DNA from: Microdochium bolleyi
Lineage: Eukaryota > Ascomycota > Sordariomycetes > Xylariales > Microdochiaceae
Reading direction: 5' to 3'
NCBI GenBank assembly: GCA_001566295.1
Contig: KQ964248.1
Span: 434,001-498,000 of the forward strand
DNA length: 64,000 bases
The notes below the pieces were generated by a model. It searched no databases. It had not been told where the DNA came from and worked only from the letters and a program-made list of their open reading frames with translations. Made by a program: the position numbers and the translations under genes. This document shows, in pieces, positions 44,700 through 54,648 of this stretch (position 1 is the first letter of the stretch; each line of letters begins with the position of its first letter).

Positions 44700-47564
44700 T
44701 CAGTCGTCGGGGTACTCATCCCTGACGTTGCTCACGAACCTGCCCACACTCGCGTCCCAGCGCTTGAAATACCGCCCAGCGATCCTCAAAATATCCACAG
44801 GCGGTCCATGATCCGGGCTTTCTGCTTCTTCCTCTACGTTATCATCCCCGGTCCGCTCTTCTTCTCCTTCTTCACGCTCACCACCGCCACCACTGTCCCT
44901 GTGCCGGCGGCGCCGGCGGCGCCTCGGCACAATGACGTCAATGTTCTCCTGCGCGACGTAGCGCGTGCTGTGGTCCTCGACGAGGACGTGGTAGAAGCTC
45001 TGCGAGCGCCCGCCCCCCGGCAGCGCGTCGACGCCCATCTGCTGCATCCACTGCTCCGAGGCCTGGCACGTGGCGTCCCAGCCCGTGATCACGGCGCGGT
45101 AGCCGTAGCGCCGGTGCCGGAAGAGGTCGCCCACGCGGTAGCGGACCTGCCAGTCCCGGGGCGGCTCCTGCTCTCGTGGTGCTGCCGCATCCTCCCGGGC
45201 TGTGTCAGAGCTGGCGAGACCAGCAGCGGCAGTAGCAATAGGAGAGGCAGCGTGAACGCCACCGCTGCCGCTGCCGCTGCCACCACCATCACCACCTCCC
45301 GCGGTACTCCCACGTCCAACGACGACATCCCTTCTCTTCGCCGTCTTCACCCGCCCGTCCTCCCTGCGCACATGCGCAAGCACAGTCTCCACGAACGCAG
45401 CCTCATCCCGCCCGGCGTCCGCCGCGCCGAACACGTCCTCCCCACCCCCCGCACCGGGCGATGCCACAGCCCCGCGACTGAACGCGGCGAGCATGTACCC
45501 CGTGACGAGCGGGCAGTCGGTCTCCTTGAAGTGGTGCATGAAGCCCTCGACAAAGTTGTACAGCGCGCGGTGCTGCGGGCCGCCGATGTCGTCGAGCAAG
45601 GTCTGCAGCCACCACGCGCAGTAGCCCGCGCGGTAGGGGTTGAGGATCGTCGGCTTGATGCCGCCGCCGCCGCCGCCGCGTGGGGCGGGGGAGTAGTATG
45701 ATGGGTTTTGTTCTGGAGAGCGCAGTGATAGTGGTGAGACAGAAGAGCTAGTGAGGTGCCCGACGAACTCGTCGGTTGGGTCCTCCAGCGCTGTCGTGTA
45801 CGCGAGACTGTGCGCACCGCCGCGCAGCGTCTCCTGCAGGTTCCTGGCCATACGGAACATCATGTCGCGCGTCGACGCCGGGCGCAGGGCGGCCGCGACC
45901 TGTGCGGGCAGCGGCCCTCCGTCTGCGGCGACCGGATGGTGGTTATCGTTCTGGAGGAGGCTCGCGAACCCGAGCAGCCCTCCCACTCCGCCGCCGCCGC
46001 CGCGAGCCATGCCCACCCCGGCGTAGAGGCTGCGCAGCTGGGCGAGCGGGACCTCGCCTTCGTGGTGGAACGGGTCGAGGAACATGGTCCTGCTGGGATC
46101 AAAATCATCTTTGACATCCGCCGCGGACGCTGCCGTCTCCTGCGCCGGTGATGTCGTGTTGGGGGTACTACCATGTCGTGTGTCATTTTCATCATCATCG
46201 ATCATCTCGTCATCCAGGCTCGCCCCATCCGGCGCCTTGACAGTGACATATACATGCCGCGGCGTGTTCGTGAGACCTGCGACCAGCCCGACCCGCTCCG
46301 CGAGCGCGCAGTATATTGCGTGCGAGATGAGCGGCAGCGCCGGGTGGTCCCGCTCGCACAGGGCGACGCTGACGAGCGAGTTCTGCAGGTCGTGGTACGT
46401 CTCCGGGGAGCGCACGCCCACGAGGTCATGCGCGCGGACAAACTCGGCGAGGCACAGCGCCCTCTGGCGGCGCGAAGTGCCGCCACCGCCGCCGCCGCCA
46501 ATGCCGTTATTGCCCGATCCGGAGCCCGCGAAACAAGTCGGGTACTCGGCGCGGAACGCGGCGGCGATGTTGTCCAGGTGCGTGAGCATCTGTGGGAGCG
46601 TCTCGGGCGGCGACTCGGCGACGAAGTAGTCGATCGCCCAGAGGGCCTTGATGAGCGGGTAGTCCTGCTGTTGGGCCCTGCCGGGTCGCCGAAGGCGTGA
46701 GGTTGCGGTGAGCACGTTGGTAATTTCTTGCAGGGCTTGGGCGCGGTTGATGCTCCCCAGGATCTCGTTGGCCCAGTACGACCGCGCGAGGGAGTCGTCG
46801 TCGTCGTCGTTGTCGTCGTCTTCTTTTTCTCTTCCTTCTTCTTCTTCTTCTTCATTGCCGTTGTTCCTGCCGTCATTGTTGTTGTTGTGCTTGATATAGT
46901 CCCCATCAACGTTCCCAACACGGCGATACCGCTCCATCAGGTCCCTTGCGTCCTCCCCGCGCGCCGTGATCTGCGCAACGGCGTCGATCCGCCCGTCCTG
47001 CCTGCTCAGCACGCGGTCAAACGCCCTTGCGAACATCTTATCCTGCAGCTTCCGCTCGGCGAAGAGCTGCTTCCAGTCCGTGTCCAGCGCGGTGCTCGCC
47101 CTCCTCTCTCTGCCGCCCACCTCCCCCAGGCTGCCTCCTCCATCTTCCTGCTGTCCCGTGCCTGTCCCGAACACGTCGGACAGGCCGCCGCCACCACCAG
47201 AAGTGATGATGACAGGCTCCCTGATGCCCAGCCGCTCCTCGAGCAGGTGGTCCTCGTGCCACGAGGCGTACTCGTCCAGGCACAGACCCCGCCAGAGCAG
47301 CGAGGAGTCGCACGCCTCGTACAACGCGCGGCTCACGTGGGTGCAGCTGATGACGCTGCGCCAGGGCAGCTCGGAGAGGATCTGCTGCAGGATCTCGCGC
47401 GGGAGAGCTTCCAGCCTGGCCGTTGAGCTGGGTCCCATCATCGACACCTCTGTCGACGATGGTAATGACGATAGAGCCGCCGATCCGGCCGGCAATCGTA
47501 ACGCCGGCGTCGCGGCTGCTGAGGGTGTGGCGGCGGCCGCCGGGTCGGTGACAACCTGCGCCAT
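44700..47564 (-). CDS. F-box protein with SirB1 and YccV/HspQ-like domains (FBXO21 type)
   Basis: 954 aa, intronless. An F-box near 51-97 (LEALPREILQQILSELPWRS...SLLWRGLCLDEYASW) implies an SCF ubiquitin-ligase substrate adaptor. A SirB1/transglutaminase-like region spans about 290-450 (LPQMLTHLDNIAAAFRAEYP, SVALCERDHPALPLISHAIYCALAERVGL). A C-terminal YccV/HspQ-like barrel spans about 800-880 (WQVRYRVGDLFRHRRYGYRAVITGWD, FYHVLVEDHSTRYVAQENIDVI). This three-part order is that of animal FBXO21. Low-complexity insertions are a Glu/Asp run near 240-263, a Gly run near 365-375, and a Ser/Gly-rich stretch before the YccV part. Substrates are unknown. Long frames on the opposite strand are shadows. 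Confidence 0.85.
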   Translation of the reverse strand: MAQVVTDPAAAATPSAAATPALRLPAGSAALSSLPSSTEVSMMGPSSTARLEALPREILQQILSELPWRSVISCTHVSRALYEACDSSLLWRGLCLDEYASWHEDHLLEERLGIREPVIITSGGGGGLSDVFGTGTGQQEDGGGSLGEVGGRERRASTALDTDWKQLFAERKLQDKMFARAFDRVLSRQDGRIDAVAQITARGEDARDLMERYRRVGNVDGDYIKHNNNNDGRNNGNEEEEEEGREKEDDDNDDDDDSLARSYWANEILGSINRAQALQEITNVLTATSRLRRPGRAQQQDYPLIKALWAIDYFVAESPPETLPQMLTHLDNIAAAFRAEYPTCFAGSGSGNNGIGGGGGGGTSRRQRALCLAEFVRAHDLVGVRSPETYHDLQNSLVSVALCERDHPALPLISHAIYCALAERVGLVAGLTNTPRHVYVTVKAPDGASLDDEMIDDDENDTRHGSTPNTTSPAQETAASAADVKDDFDPSRTMFLDPFHHEGEVPLAQLRSLYAGVGMARGGGGGVGGLLGFASLLQNDNHHPVAADGGPLPAQVAAALRPASTRDMMFRMARNLQETLRGGAHSLAYTTALEDPTDEFVGHLTSSSVSPLSLRSPEQNPSYYSPAPRGGGGGGIKPTILNPYRAGYCAWWLQTLLDDIGGPQHRALYNFVEGFMHHFKETDCPLVTGYMLAAFSRGAVASPGAGGGEDVFGAADAGRDEAAFVETVLAHVRREDGRVKTAKRRDVVVGRGSTAGGGDGGGSGSGSGGVHAASPIATAAAGLASSDTAREDAAAPREQEPPRDWQVRYRVGDLFRHRRYGYRAVITGWDATCQASEQWMQQMGVDALPGGGRSQSFYHVLVEDHSTRYVAQENIDVIVPRRRRRRRHRDSGGGGEREEGEEERTGDDNVEEEAESPDHGPPVDILRIAGRYFKRWDASVGRFVSNVRDEYPDD

Positions 47565-48078
47565 TTCCCGTCCGGTTCGCGGTCTCTGCGTCGTGAACGT
47601 GATATCTCGTCACTCCCCGTGCCGTTATCCTTGGCTGAGCCCAAAGATTCCACCCAGGGTAGGTGGTGCCAAGAGTCGACGTCGTGCGGCACAAGCTAAC
47701 CCGTGGGGACGACGCGAGCCCTGCCTGAGGATCGGTGTATTTGACAGTAGCCCCTTTCGAATCGAAAAGAACCAGACTGTTTTGGATAATAACTCAATCA
47801 GAGCACCCTTAGCATGTGGGCTGCGCTGCTGCACGGCGTCCAAGTAGTACCTAGAACTGTGCCTGGAACGGGTTTCGACCGCAGGGGCGGAGTGCCGTCA
47901 AGGTTGCGGAGCGTCACACATCGAAGACGGCGTCCAGTGCGTGGGAGCAATGTCTGGCAACGAGAATGGCGTCCCTATGCCGGATACTAGATCCGTTTCT
48001 TCTGCTGTCAATTTCGAAAAGATTTGGGGCGGGATGTTTGACATATGCAAATTGGGACGGTGATAGCCGGCACCCATG

Positions 48079-48113
48079 TGGTGGTGGTGGTGGTGGTGGT
48101 GGTGGTGGTGGTG
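48079..48113. repeat. (TGG)n microsatellite
   Basis: Nearly twelve perfect TGG triplets in intergenic DNA. Confidence 0.9.
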
Positions 48114-48321
48114 ACGACGACAATGATGTTGACATGACATCGGGGCTATCCCCGCCCGTTCCCCAAATCCCCCGGGATTGGGTCCAGCTCCGCACCCGCG
48201 CTGAGACAGCCTTTGTCGGCTTTGGGTCGCCGGGGTCTACGAGAGAAAATCGTGGGTGCCTCTTATAAACGGCAAAGTTCGAAGCAGTATGAGCAACGAT
48301 GACTTGCTGCTGATCCCACCT

Positions 48322-48765
48322 CTAGAGCCGGCATGTCGAATTCCGTGCCTTCGTCGCACTGTTCGGCAAGCCCTGCAGCGGTACGATCGGCGTATAACAA
48401 CCCCGCAAAACCAGCACTTTACGGATTGACCATACTGGATTTTGGCAAGTCTGCTCCGTTGCTCTGTAATTGTATTCATGTTCCTTTCCATCGCCGAGCT
48501 CTGAGCGACGTAGAAGTAGTGCAATATCGCTGGCCAATTTCGGCCTTTCATGTATATTCTCTGCTGTACGGACTATGTATGTCCAGTCATCACGCAGTCC
48601 TCTGACCCGTGAGACTGAAAAGTTGGGGGTATATGTACTCAAGGGAATAAAGAAAAACGCAGTTGCTATGAGTAAAACGCCGAGGACTCCGATAGACTTC
48701 AAAGGGAAAACGGGGTCCCGATCCACACGCGGGCATCGAGGCTGGATGCGCTTTGCTTCAGACAA
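48322..48765 (-). CDS. Doubtful ORF with one membrane segment
   Basis: 147 codons, not recognised. It begins MSEAKRIQPRCPRVDRDP and has one hydrophobic stretch (SIGVLGVLLIATAFFFIPL, about residues 24-42), then a charged soluble part. Base composition is more A/T-rich than in the neighbouring genes and the C-terminal half looks random. It may be chance or the remnant of a gene. Confidence 0.2.
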   Translation of the reverse strand: MSEAKRIQPRCPRVDRDPVFPLKSIGVLGVLLIATAFFFIPLSTYTPNFSVSRVRGLRDDWTYIVRTAENIHERPKLASDIALLLRRSELGDGKEHEYNYRATEQTCQNPVWSIRKVLVLRGCYTPIVPLQGLPNSATKARNSTCRL

Positions 48766-48935
48766 TTATCCAAGATTTATGTCGCTGCTTGCGCATTCTG
48801 GGCGATGCAGCCGCCTAGTAACCCACTGCCGTTGAATGCCCCAGGCCGTTCAAGCTTGAATGTTTCCGAAGGATGGCTGACCAGTACGAGCGGCGGGTCT
48901 TGATGGCATGCAGATTTGCCTGTCTAAGCAACAAG

Positions 48936-49912
48936 TCAAGCCTTCCTCGCGACTCTGCTGGGATATTTGAGATTGGCATTTAGCGGCTCCATCGGGAGTG
49001 GTCCCATAAACTTGAAGTTCGCCTCAATATCTGGGTCTATGACTCGGTAAGAACCCGGGTCTGTGTCTGGAGGCGGCTTGGAGACCGGCCCTCCCACGGG
49101 TCGTCGCGTAATTTGAGGGAGCTCTATAGATGGGTCGGTCGACCTTGAGTGGACTGGCGGCGGAGGCGTTTGGTGCTGTGTGTTGTCGACCTGCTGCCCA
49201 TTCTCGTATGCAAATGTCGCATCCCGGCTGCGCATGTCGAGCCGCGCGAGGGCGTTGAAGACGCGATTGACTTGCTTCTCGCTGTTGCTGCGATTTACTT
49301 CCACGCAGTAGCGCACGAAAAGCACAAAGTGGATGATTCTGGAATACTGGTCAGCGGGACCTTCCGAACTGTAAAGCACGGATGATGTGTATGAACTCAC
49401 ACAAGGAGGGCTAATGTGGCTACCTTGACGGCAGGCACCTCATCCATAAGCTGTCGAAAATCGCGAGAGTATCCGTAGTAGAGCCAGAAGTTGACATATC
49501 GGGGCGCTACAAGTATGCAGATGGCGGCACAGGCACACCACAAGATCAGGTGGATGCTCAGCTGCCAGCGAGGGCCGATGCCGCGGCTCAGGTTGCGCCT
49601 GCTCATGATTGTGATGAGCTCGGCGGTGGTCCAGGCGGCCGATAACCCATATGGGAATAGCGTAAAGATTGACGCCCTCTGGTCGAAGAACTTCACGTAG
49701 CAGACGATGTAGATGTCGATGATGATGAGAGGCACGGCAAGAAACCACGCGATGCAGTGCAGCGCAAACTTTGCAATGTGCCAGTGCCTCTGCCGCCTTT
49801 GCCGTTTCGGGTCTTGGTAATAGGCTACTGGGGAGAGCGTCTCAGCGGGCTTAGGCGCGGACGAGACGCTGCCGCCGGTAGCGTGCGAGTTGAAGCTCTG
49901 GCCGGACTCCAT
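48936..49912 (-). CDS. Hypothetical four-span membrane protein
   Basis: Exons are 49912-49401 and 49338-48936 (304 aa); the 62-bp intron has GTGAGT, CTGAC and CAG. The splice rebuilds the fourth membrane helix (ATLALLV-IIHFVLFVRYCVEV), which is good evidence for it. Membrane segments lie at about 47-72, 80-103, 117-139 and 160-180, with no signal peptide. The N-terminal 45 residues are Ser/Pro-rich and then basic (KRQRRQRHWH); the C-terminal about 120 residues are hydrophilic, with a Pro-rich run (TPPPPVHSRSTDPS) and an end PLNANLKYPSRVARKA. Both ends are probably cytosolic. I cannot name the family. Confidence 0.75.
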
Positions 49913-50370
49913 TTGGACGGTCGTGGATGGTGGTGGGCAGGATGGCGGTGCTCGAGTGCCGAATTGCTGGTGCCTGGCACGGCTCAGATATCAGCGCACC
50001 AGGTGCAGCTCATGGCGTAGGTGCGGCTGCCGGATCGCAGGTCGTTGTGTCGAAGTTGAGGCCGTCGTCGGGTCGAAATGGCGGATTCAAGCTGTCGGCG
50101 CCGTGCGCCCTGGGAAAGATGGTGTCGCGGACGTGGTGGCGGCGTGTTGGTGGTCCCTGAGGATGGAGAGAGTAAGCACGAAGTGGGTGCTTCCATGGTG
50201 GGCAGACCCGTGGACAATCTGGGCGACAGTCGGATGCTATGGGGCGCAGCACTGCCCCACTCACGTCTAACCACTGCAATTCCACGCGCCGGTTAATTTA
50301 CTCCTGAACGTCTGTCGAGTTGGCGCTGTCTCCTTCTTGCCGGCACGAGGCGACAAGGGTGCACGGCTCC
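49913..50370. other. Intergenic
   Basis: Promoter and leader of the four-span membrane protein and 3' UTR of the next minus-strand gene. Overlapping frames on both strands show no protein character. Confidence 0.45.
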
Positions 50371-51094
50371 CTACCCAGTCTGGCAAGACTCCTCTTCCGG
50401 ATGTGCCCTGGCCCTCTTCTCTTCCTCGAGTTCGACGCGGGAGATCGGCTCAGCCTCCTCAGTGCCCTCGTCATCGTCGACCTCATCTTGGCCGAGCGAC
50501 CTCGAATCCTGCACTCGCTCAGCACGGATGGCGACAACGAGGGCGTGCCTGTCCTGCAATGGCTGCCTCTCTGTATGATCCCGTTCGTGGCGCTGCTTTC
50601 TCAGGACCGGCCGGTGATTGCCCTCGGCACCGGCTTGGATGCCGCCGGGGATCTCCAGGGAACGGTGTTCTTTCCTGAGACTGGTGTACAGGGACTTGGC
50701 GTGGTGCATGAGCCACGGCGTTCCAAACGGCGTCACTGGTTCGAGCAACAAGTGTCAATCAAGAGTCGACAAACCTCGTCCTCCCCTCAGCGGCCACGGG
50801 GGAGACACCAGACCTACCTAGCAGTCCGACGAGGACGATGGTGAAAAGGGCCATGATAATGATGTGTCTGGTCGAAAGTCGAGCCCTAGGCCTCATCCTC
50901 AAAGGGCGCTCCGAGTCGCAGCAGGCCCACGCGAGCCGAGACGACTTGACCGCTCTGTCGGGTGAACCGTGACGATCAAAGTCTATGCCCTGCTCGAGTG
51001 AGGGTTGCAGCAGGTAGCCATCCCCAAAGGTGTCAGAGGAGGGGTACGTCGTCATGTCGAGTTGTGTCGCGAGCAGCATCCGGCTCCCGTCCAT
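50371..51094 (-). CDS. Hypothetical single-span (type II) membrane protein
   Basis: Exons are 51094-50818 and 50735-50371 (213 aa), joined across an 82-bp intron (GTAGGT donor, TTGAC branch-like site, CAG acceptor, phase 1). The start chosen is MDGSRMLLATQ in good context (GCCATGG); the frame is open to an earlier ATG at 51190. Basic residues (RMRPRARLSTRH) precede one hydrophobic helix (about 77-93, IIIMALFTIVLVGLLG), so the short N-terminus is probably cytosolic. After the helix the chain is charged: VTPFGTPWLMHHAKSLYTSL, then an Arg/Gln-rich stretch and an acidic end (DEVDDDEGTEEAEPISRVELEEEKR). No family recognised. Confidence 0.6.
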
Positions 51095-52612
51095 GGCGTG
51101 CACGGGTCCTGGCTGCGATCGTTGTACTTGGGTAAAAGCTTGCAGGTGTCTACGGGCGTCTCTGGTCGAGCAGTATCGAGTCAAGACCAAGACTTGAGAG
51201 TGCGGCAGTCCAGCAGCTGTCGAGACATATATGCAGCAACTGGAGAAGGCAATGCTATGGGAGACCGGGCTTTGCAGAAACTTTAATCATCTCTACACGC
51301 GCCATGGTCACGATTGGTAGCGTCGACGATATACCCAGGCGCAATCCGCACAGCATAATGCCGTGCGACGCCATCTTTTTGCATGTTGCGCAGCAAAGGG
51401 AGACAAAGCCGCGCGGCGCACGACAATGCCTCCGCAGCCGGGTCTCGGTGCAGGGGCAAGGTTCAAGATCGTTGTCGCAACATGCGCGCCCTTGCACATG
51501 ATTCGCCGAGCGACCTTTCCGCAGATGCACGCTAGAACATGACTGCAGGAGGTGCTCGGGGCCCAGGGTTCTATAGTACCTTAAGGTAAGGTTACTGTTC
51601 AGGCATACGACTGTTCTGGAATGTTTGTCTGGGGTTCCACCAGCTTCACCCGCGCACGACGCCGGCTTACGCAACTCATGATCCTCGTCTCCGATCAGAT
51701 TGATGATCATCAGGGGTCCTTCAGTCAGCCGGTCAGCCTAAGGGGCCTTTGCGGGTATTGTTGCTAAGTCATGGACATGCAGCTCTTGGAAAGCTTAGCA
51801 GCGGTTGCAAGCGCGAGGTGAGACAATCTCAAGGTGCGCTTACTTCACCAGGGAGCGTAGTTACTGAATGTGTGGGATGGAATGTCGACGGCATGTAGAG
51901 GCGCGTACCCCTCGCCGAGGCCTTGTCTTGATGCCACGATGCCGATCAGCCGACGGCCATTTGTGACTGGCAGTCTTCTCGCAGTCACCCATGTGCTGTC
52001 CCTGTCCATGCCAACCACTTCCGAGATGCCTGGTTGACGCTCATAACAATGTCCACCATTGTAGTTTTGGGAGTGACTTACAAAACCGGCACTTACGCTC
52101 TCGACACTTTGGAGACACACAATATCGGCATGATACTCAGAAGCGCGAAATCTCGTCCTCGAGAACAGTTTCGTGAGCGGGTCAGTCTCGTTTCTTGGCC
52201 AAGACTTCTTGAAACCCATCGGTGACGGAGTGCGGACTTCTCGTACCAAAACTTGCTGGGAGCGTCAAGAGCACGCGTGACGGCTGTGTCGCCATTAGAA
52301 GCACGTGCATGAGCTCGAACGCGGACCGAGCTTATACGATGTTTGTGCAGGAGCTTTAGTTATGGCTCCGTTCCTGAAGCATACTCCGAGAAGCAGGCGT
52401 TGCCGCCAACCATACGTCCAACCATCGCGATTTGGTAACTGCATCTCAACTTGGTGAGGCGATTTTTTATTATCATTACTGTAGATATCATATTACCAGG
52501 TAGAAACAGGCCCCGAGGCCCAACAACAAGCAAGGTCATCATTATCGTCATCAAGGATCTCCGTCCTTCTCTCTCATCACCACCACCTCGACCTTCACCA
52601 TACTCAGGGTAA
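51095..52612. other. Intergenic
   Basis: 1.5 kb without a supported gene. It includes the palindrome-like AGTACCTTAAGGTAAGGTTACT at about 51573-51595. The 151- and 134-codon minus frames show no family features. Confidence 0.45.
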
Positions 52613-54648
52613 TTATTCCAGGCCCTCCGCAACGAACATCTCATCCCATCCGTTCTGGACATTATACTCGTCCTCCTCCGTCGTCCCGTGCAGCACGGGG
52701 TATCGCACCATCTCACCGCAGGCGCCCTCGCCCTTGACGGCTCCCCCCGTGGGCGCCTCGCCGATGCACTCGCCCTTGAGCAGCCCCGCGATGCGCGAGC
52801 CCACGTCCCGCCCCTCGTACCACGAGCCCTGCATGTACCCAAAGTACGTCGCGCTCGTGTGCTCGCCCGCGAACCACAGCCTGCCGACATTGGCGCGCAG
52901 GTTCTGGTGCATCTCGAGCGTAGTGCCGGCTGGCCAGCACGAGAAACTGCCGTACGCCCAAGGGGTGGTCGACCAGCGCGGGTACAGGAACGACGTGGGC
53001 TCCGGGATGTCAGTCGCGTTCGGGAACATGGTGCGCAGCACGTCCATGACCTCGCGCTGGACGTCGGCATCGCTCATCTTCTCGACACGGTGTGCCTCGG
53101 CCCCGGTGACCGTCACGAAGATGGCCTTGGACCCGGGGAAGAACCCGGGCAGGTCGAGCGACTGGAAGATCGGGTACCACCCGCGCTGGAACGGGTCCGC
53201 GTACAGGAAGAACTCGGTGTCGTCGGGCCAGAACTTCTCGGGGAACTGCATGAAGATCTTGGTGTACGTGCCGATCTCAAACATGTCGATGGCGGTCGTC
53301 TTCCACTCGGGCAGCGCGGGCTCAAAGGCCACGGCGTCGTCGTGCTGCAGCACGCCCAGGCTGAACGTGCACACGGCGTAGTCGGCCTCGATGCAGTCGC
53401 CGTTGGCGAGCGTGATCTTGACCGCCTCAGACGAGTACTCGATGGTCTTGACGACCGAGCTGAGCAGCAGCCGCTCGTCGCCGGGGGCCAGGAACGTCGA
53501 GGCCTCGCCCTTGATCCACGTGTTGTGCCCGCGCTGGTCGACGATGAACTCGTTCTCGTCGCTGAACTGCTGGAAGGTGAAGTTGGACACGGCCTGGTTG
53601 AAGACGAGCGACGTCTCCTCCGGGGTCAGGGCCTGCTCGCCGTCTGCAGCGTGTCACATTGCAACCAGTCAGCGATCCGGCCCCGTGAAATTGTTGGAGG
53701 AGTAAGAACAAAACAAAACAAAAAGGGGCAGGTTCTCTTACCGTACAGCCACCACTCTACGGCCTCGGCATGCGCCGGGTTCTTGCGCTGCTCCGGCTTC
53801 CAGCCCACGGCGCGGAACCCCTCGCGGATCGTGCGGTCCTGCAGGTTGTCCACCAGCAGCTCGCCCGCCTTGGCCGCGAGCCTCTCCACGGCCCCGTTGA
53901 ACTCTTCGACCTCGCTCTTGAAGTCGGCCGGGCCGTCCTTGTCGTACATGAGCAGCCGGTCAAAGTTGGAGCGCACGCTCTTGATGCCCCATTTCTTCTC
54001 GAGCGTCCAGATCGGGTTCTCTGTTGTCGCACAGGACTGTGTCAGCTACCTCGATACCCCGAGTTCTGGCAGATTGCCGAAGGCATGGGAACGAGGGGCA
54101 GGTCGTGCTTGTAGAACTACCTGCAAAGAACGTTCGAAAGGAGATAGAATATGCTGGCTTACCTGCGCCGCCCTCCTCGCCCAGTCCTTGCGCCCAATTC
54201 GCACCGTACTCGATGAGCAGAGGCTTGCCCTCGGCGTCCTTGCCGAAGGGATGGTTGTGCACGCGGCCGCCAATCTCGTCCTGGTACTCGACAATCACGA
54301 AGTCTGTGATGGACTGGTTCGCCAGGGCTTGCTACATATCCATACGCGTGAGCTCGGGCCCCCGTGTGAAAGATCGAACACACACTTCTCCATGCGGGGA
54401 AGTCGAAGAAAAGGAGCGGAGGGTTCGTCACTTACAGCGGTAGTTATTCCCGCGATACCGGCGCCCAGGATCGCGACCTTTGCCCGCCGGCACGAGCCGC
54501 CGGCAACCGTGGTACTGTTGGCTGCCGTGTCCCTCTGGGTCGGCGGAATCGCGGAGGCAGTGGCGAGCGACGACAGGCCTGCTGCGGCGGCGAGCAGCAA
54601 AGACATGCCTGCCATGCCGCCGCTGCTGCGAGAGCTGGACGTCCTCAT
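52613..54648 (-). CDS. Secreted FAD-dependent polyamine oxidase (amine oxidase family)
   Basis: Exons are 54648-54436, 54331-54163, 54020-53742 and 53643-52613 (563 aa). The three introns have GTAAGT/TAG, GTAAGC/CAG and GTAAGA/CAG borders and keep phase throughout. The N-terminus MRTSSSRSSGGMAGMSLLLAAAAGLSSLATASA looks like a signal peptide, suggesting an extracellular or vacuolar enzyme. FAD binding is shown by KVAILGAGIAGITTA, then VIVEYQDEIGGRVHN, and by the C-terminal WFAGEHTSATYFGYMQGSWYEGRDVGSRIAGLL. GANWAQGLG and FSLGVLQHDDAVAFEP are also family blocks. The reaction is oxidation of spermine/spermidine (or N-acetyl forms) with release of H2O2; the exact substrate is not readable. It is followed by about 65 extra C-terminal residues ending DEMFVAEGLE. 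Confidence 0.9.

Larger units (their letters stand above)
47565..48935. other. Intergenic with TGG microsatellite and one doubtful ORF
   Basis: Holds the F-box gene promoter, a (TGG)n run and a doubtful 147-codon minus-strand frame listed separately. GC content drops visibly from about 48250 to 48850. Confidence 0.5.
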
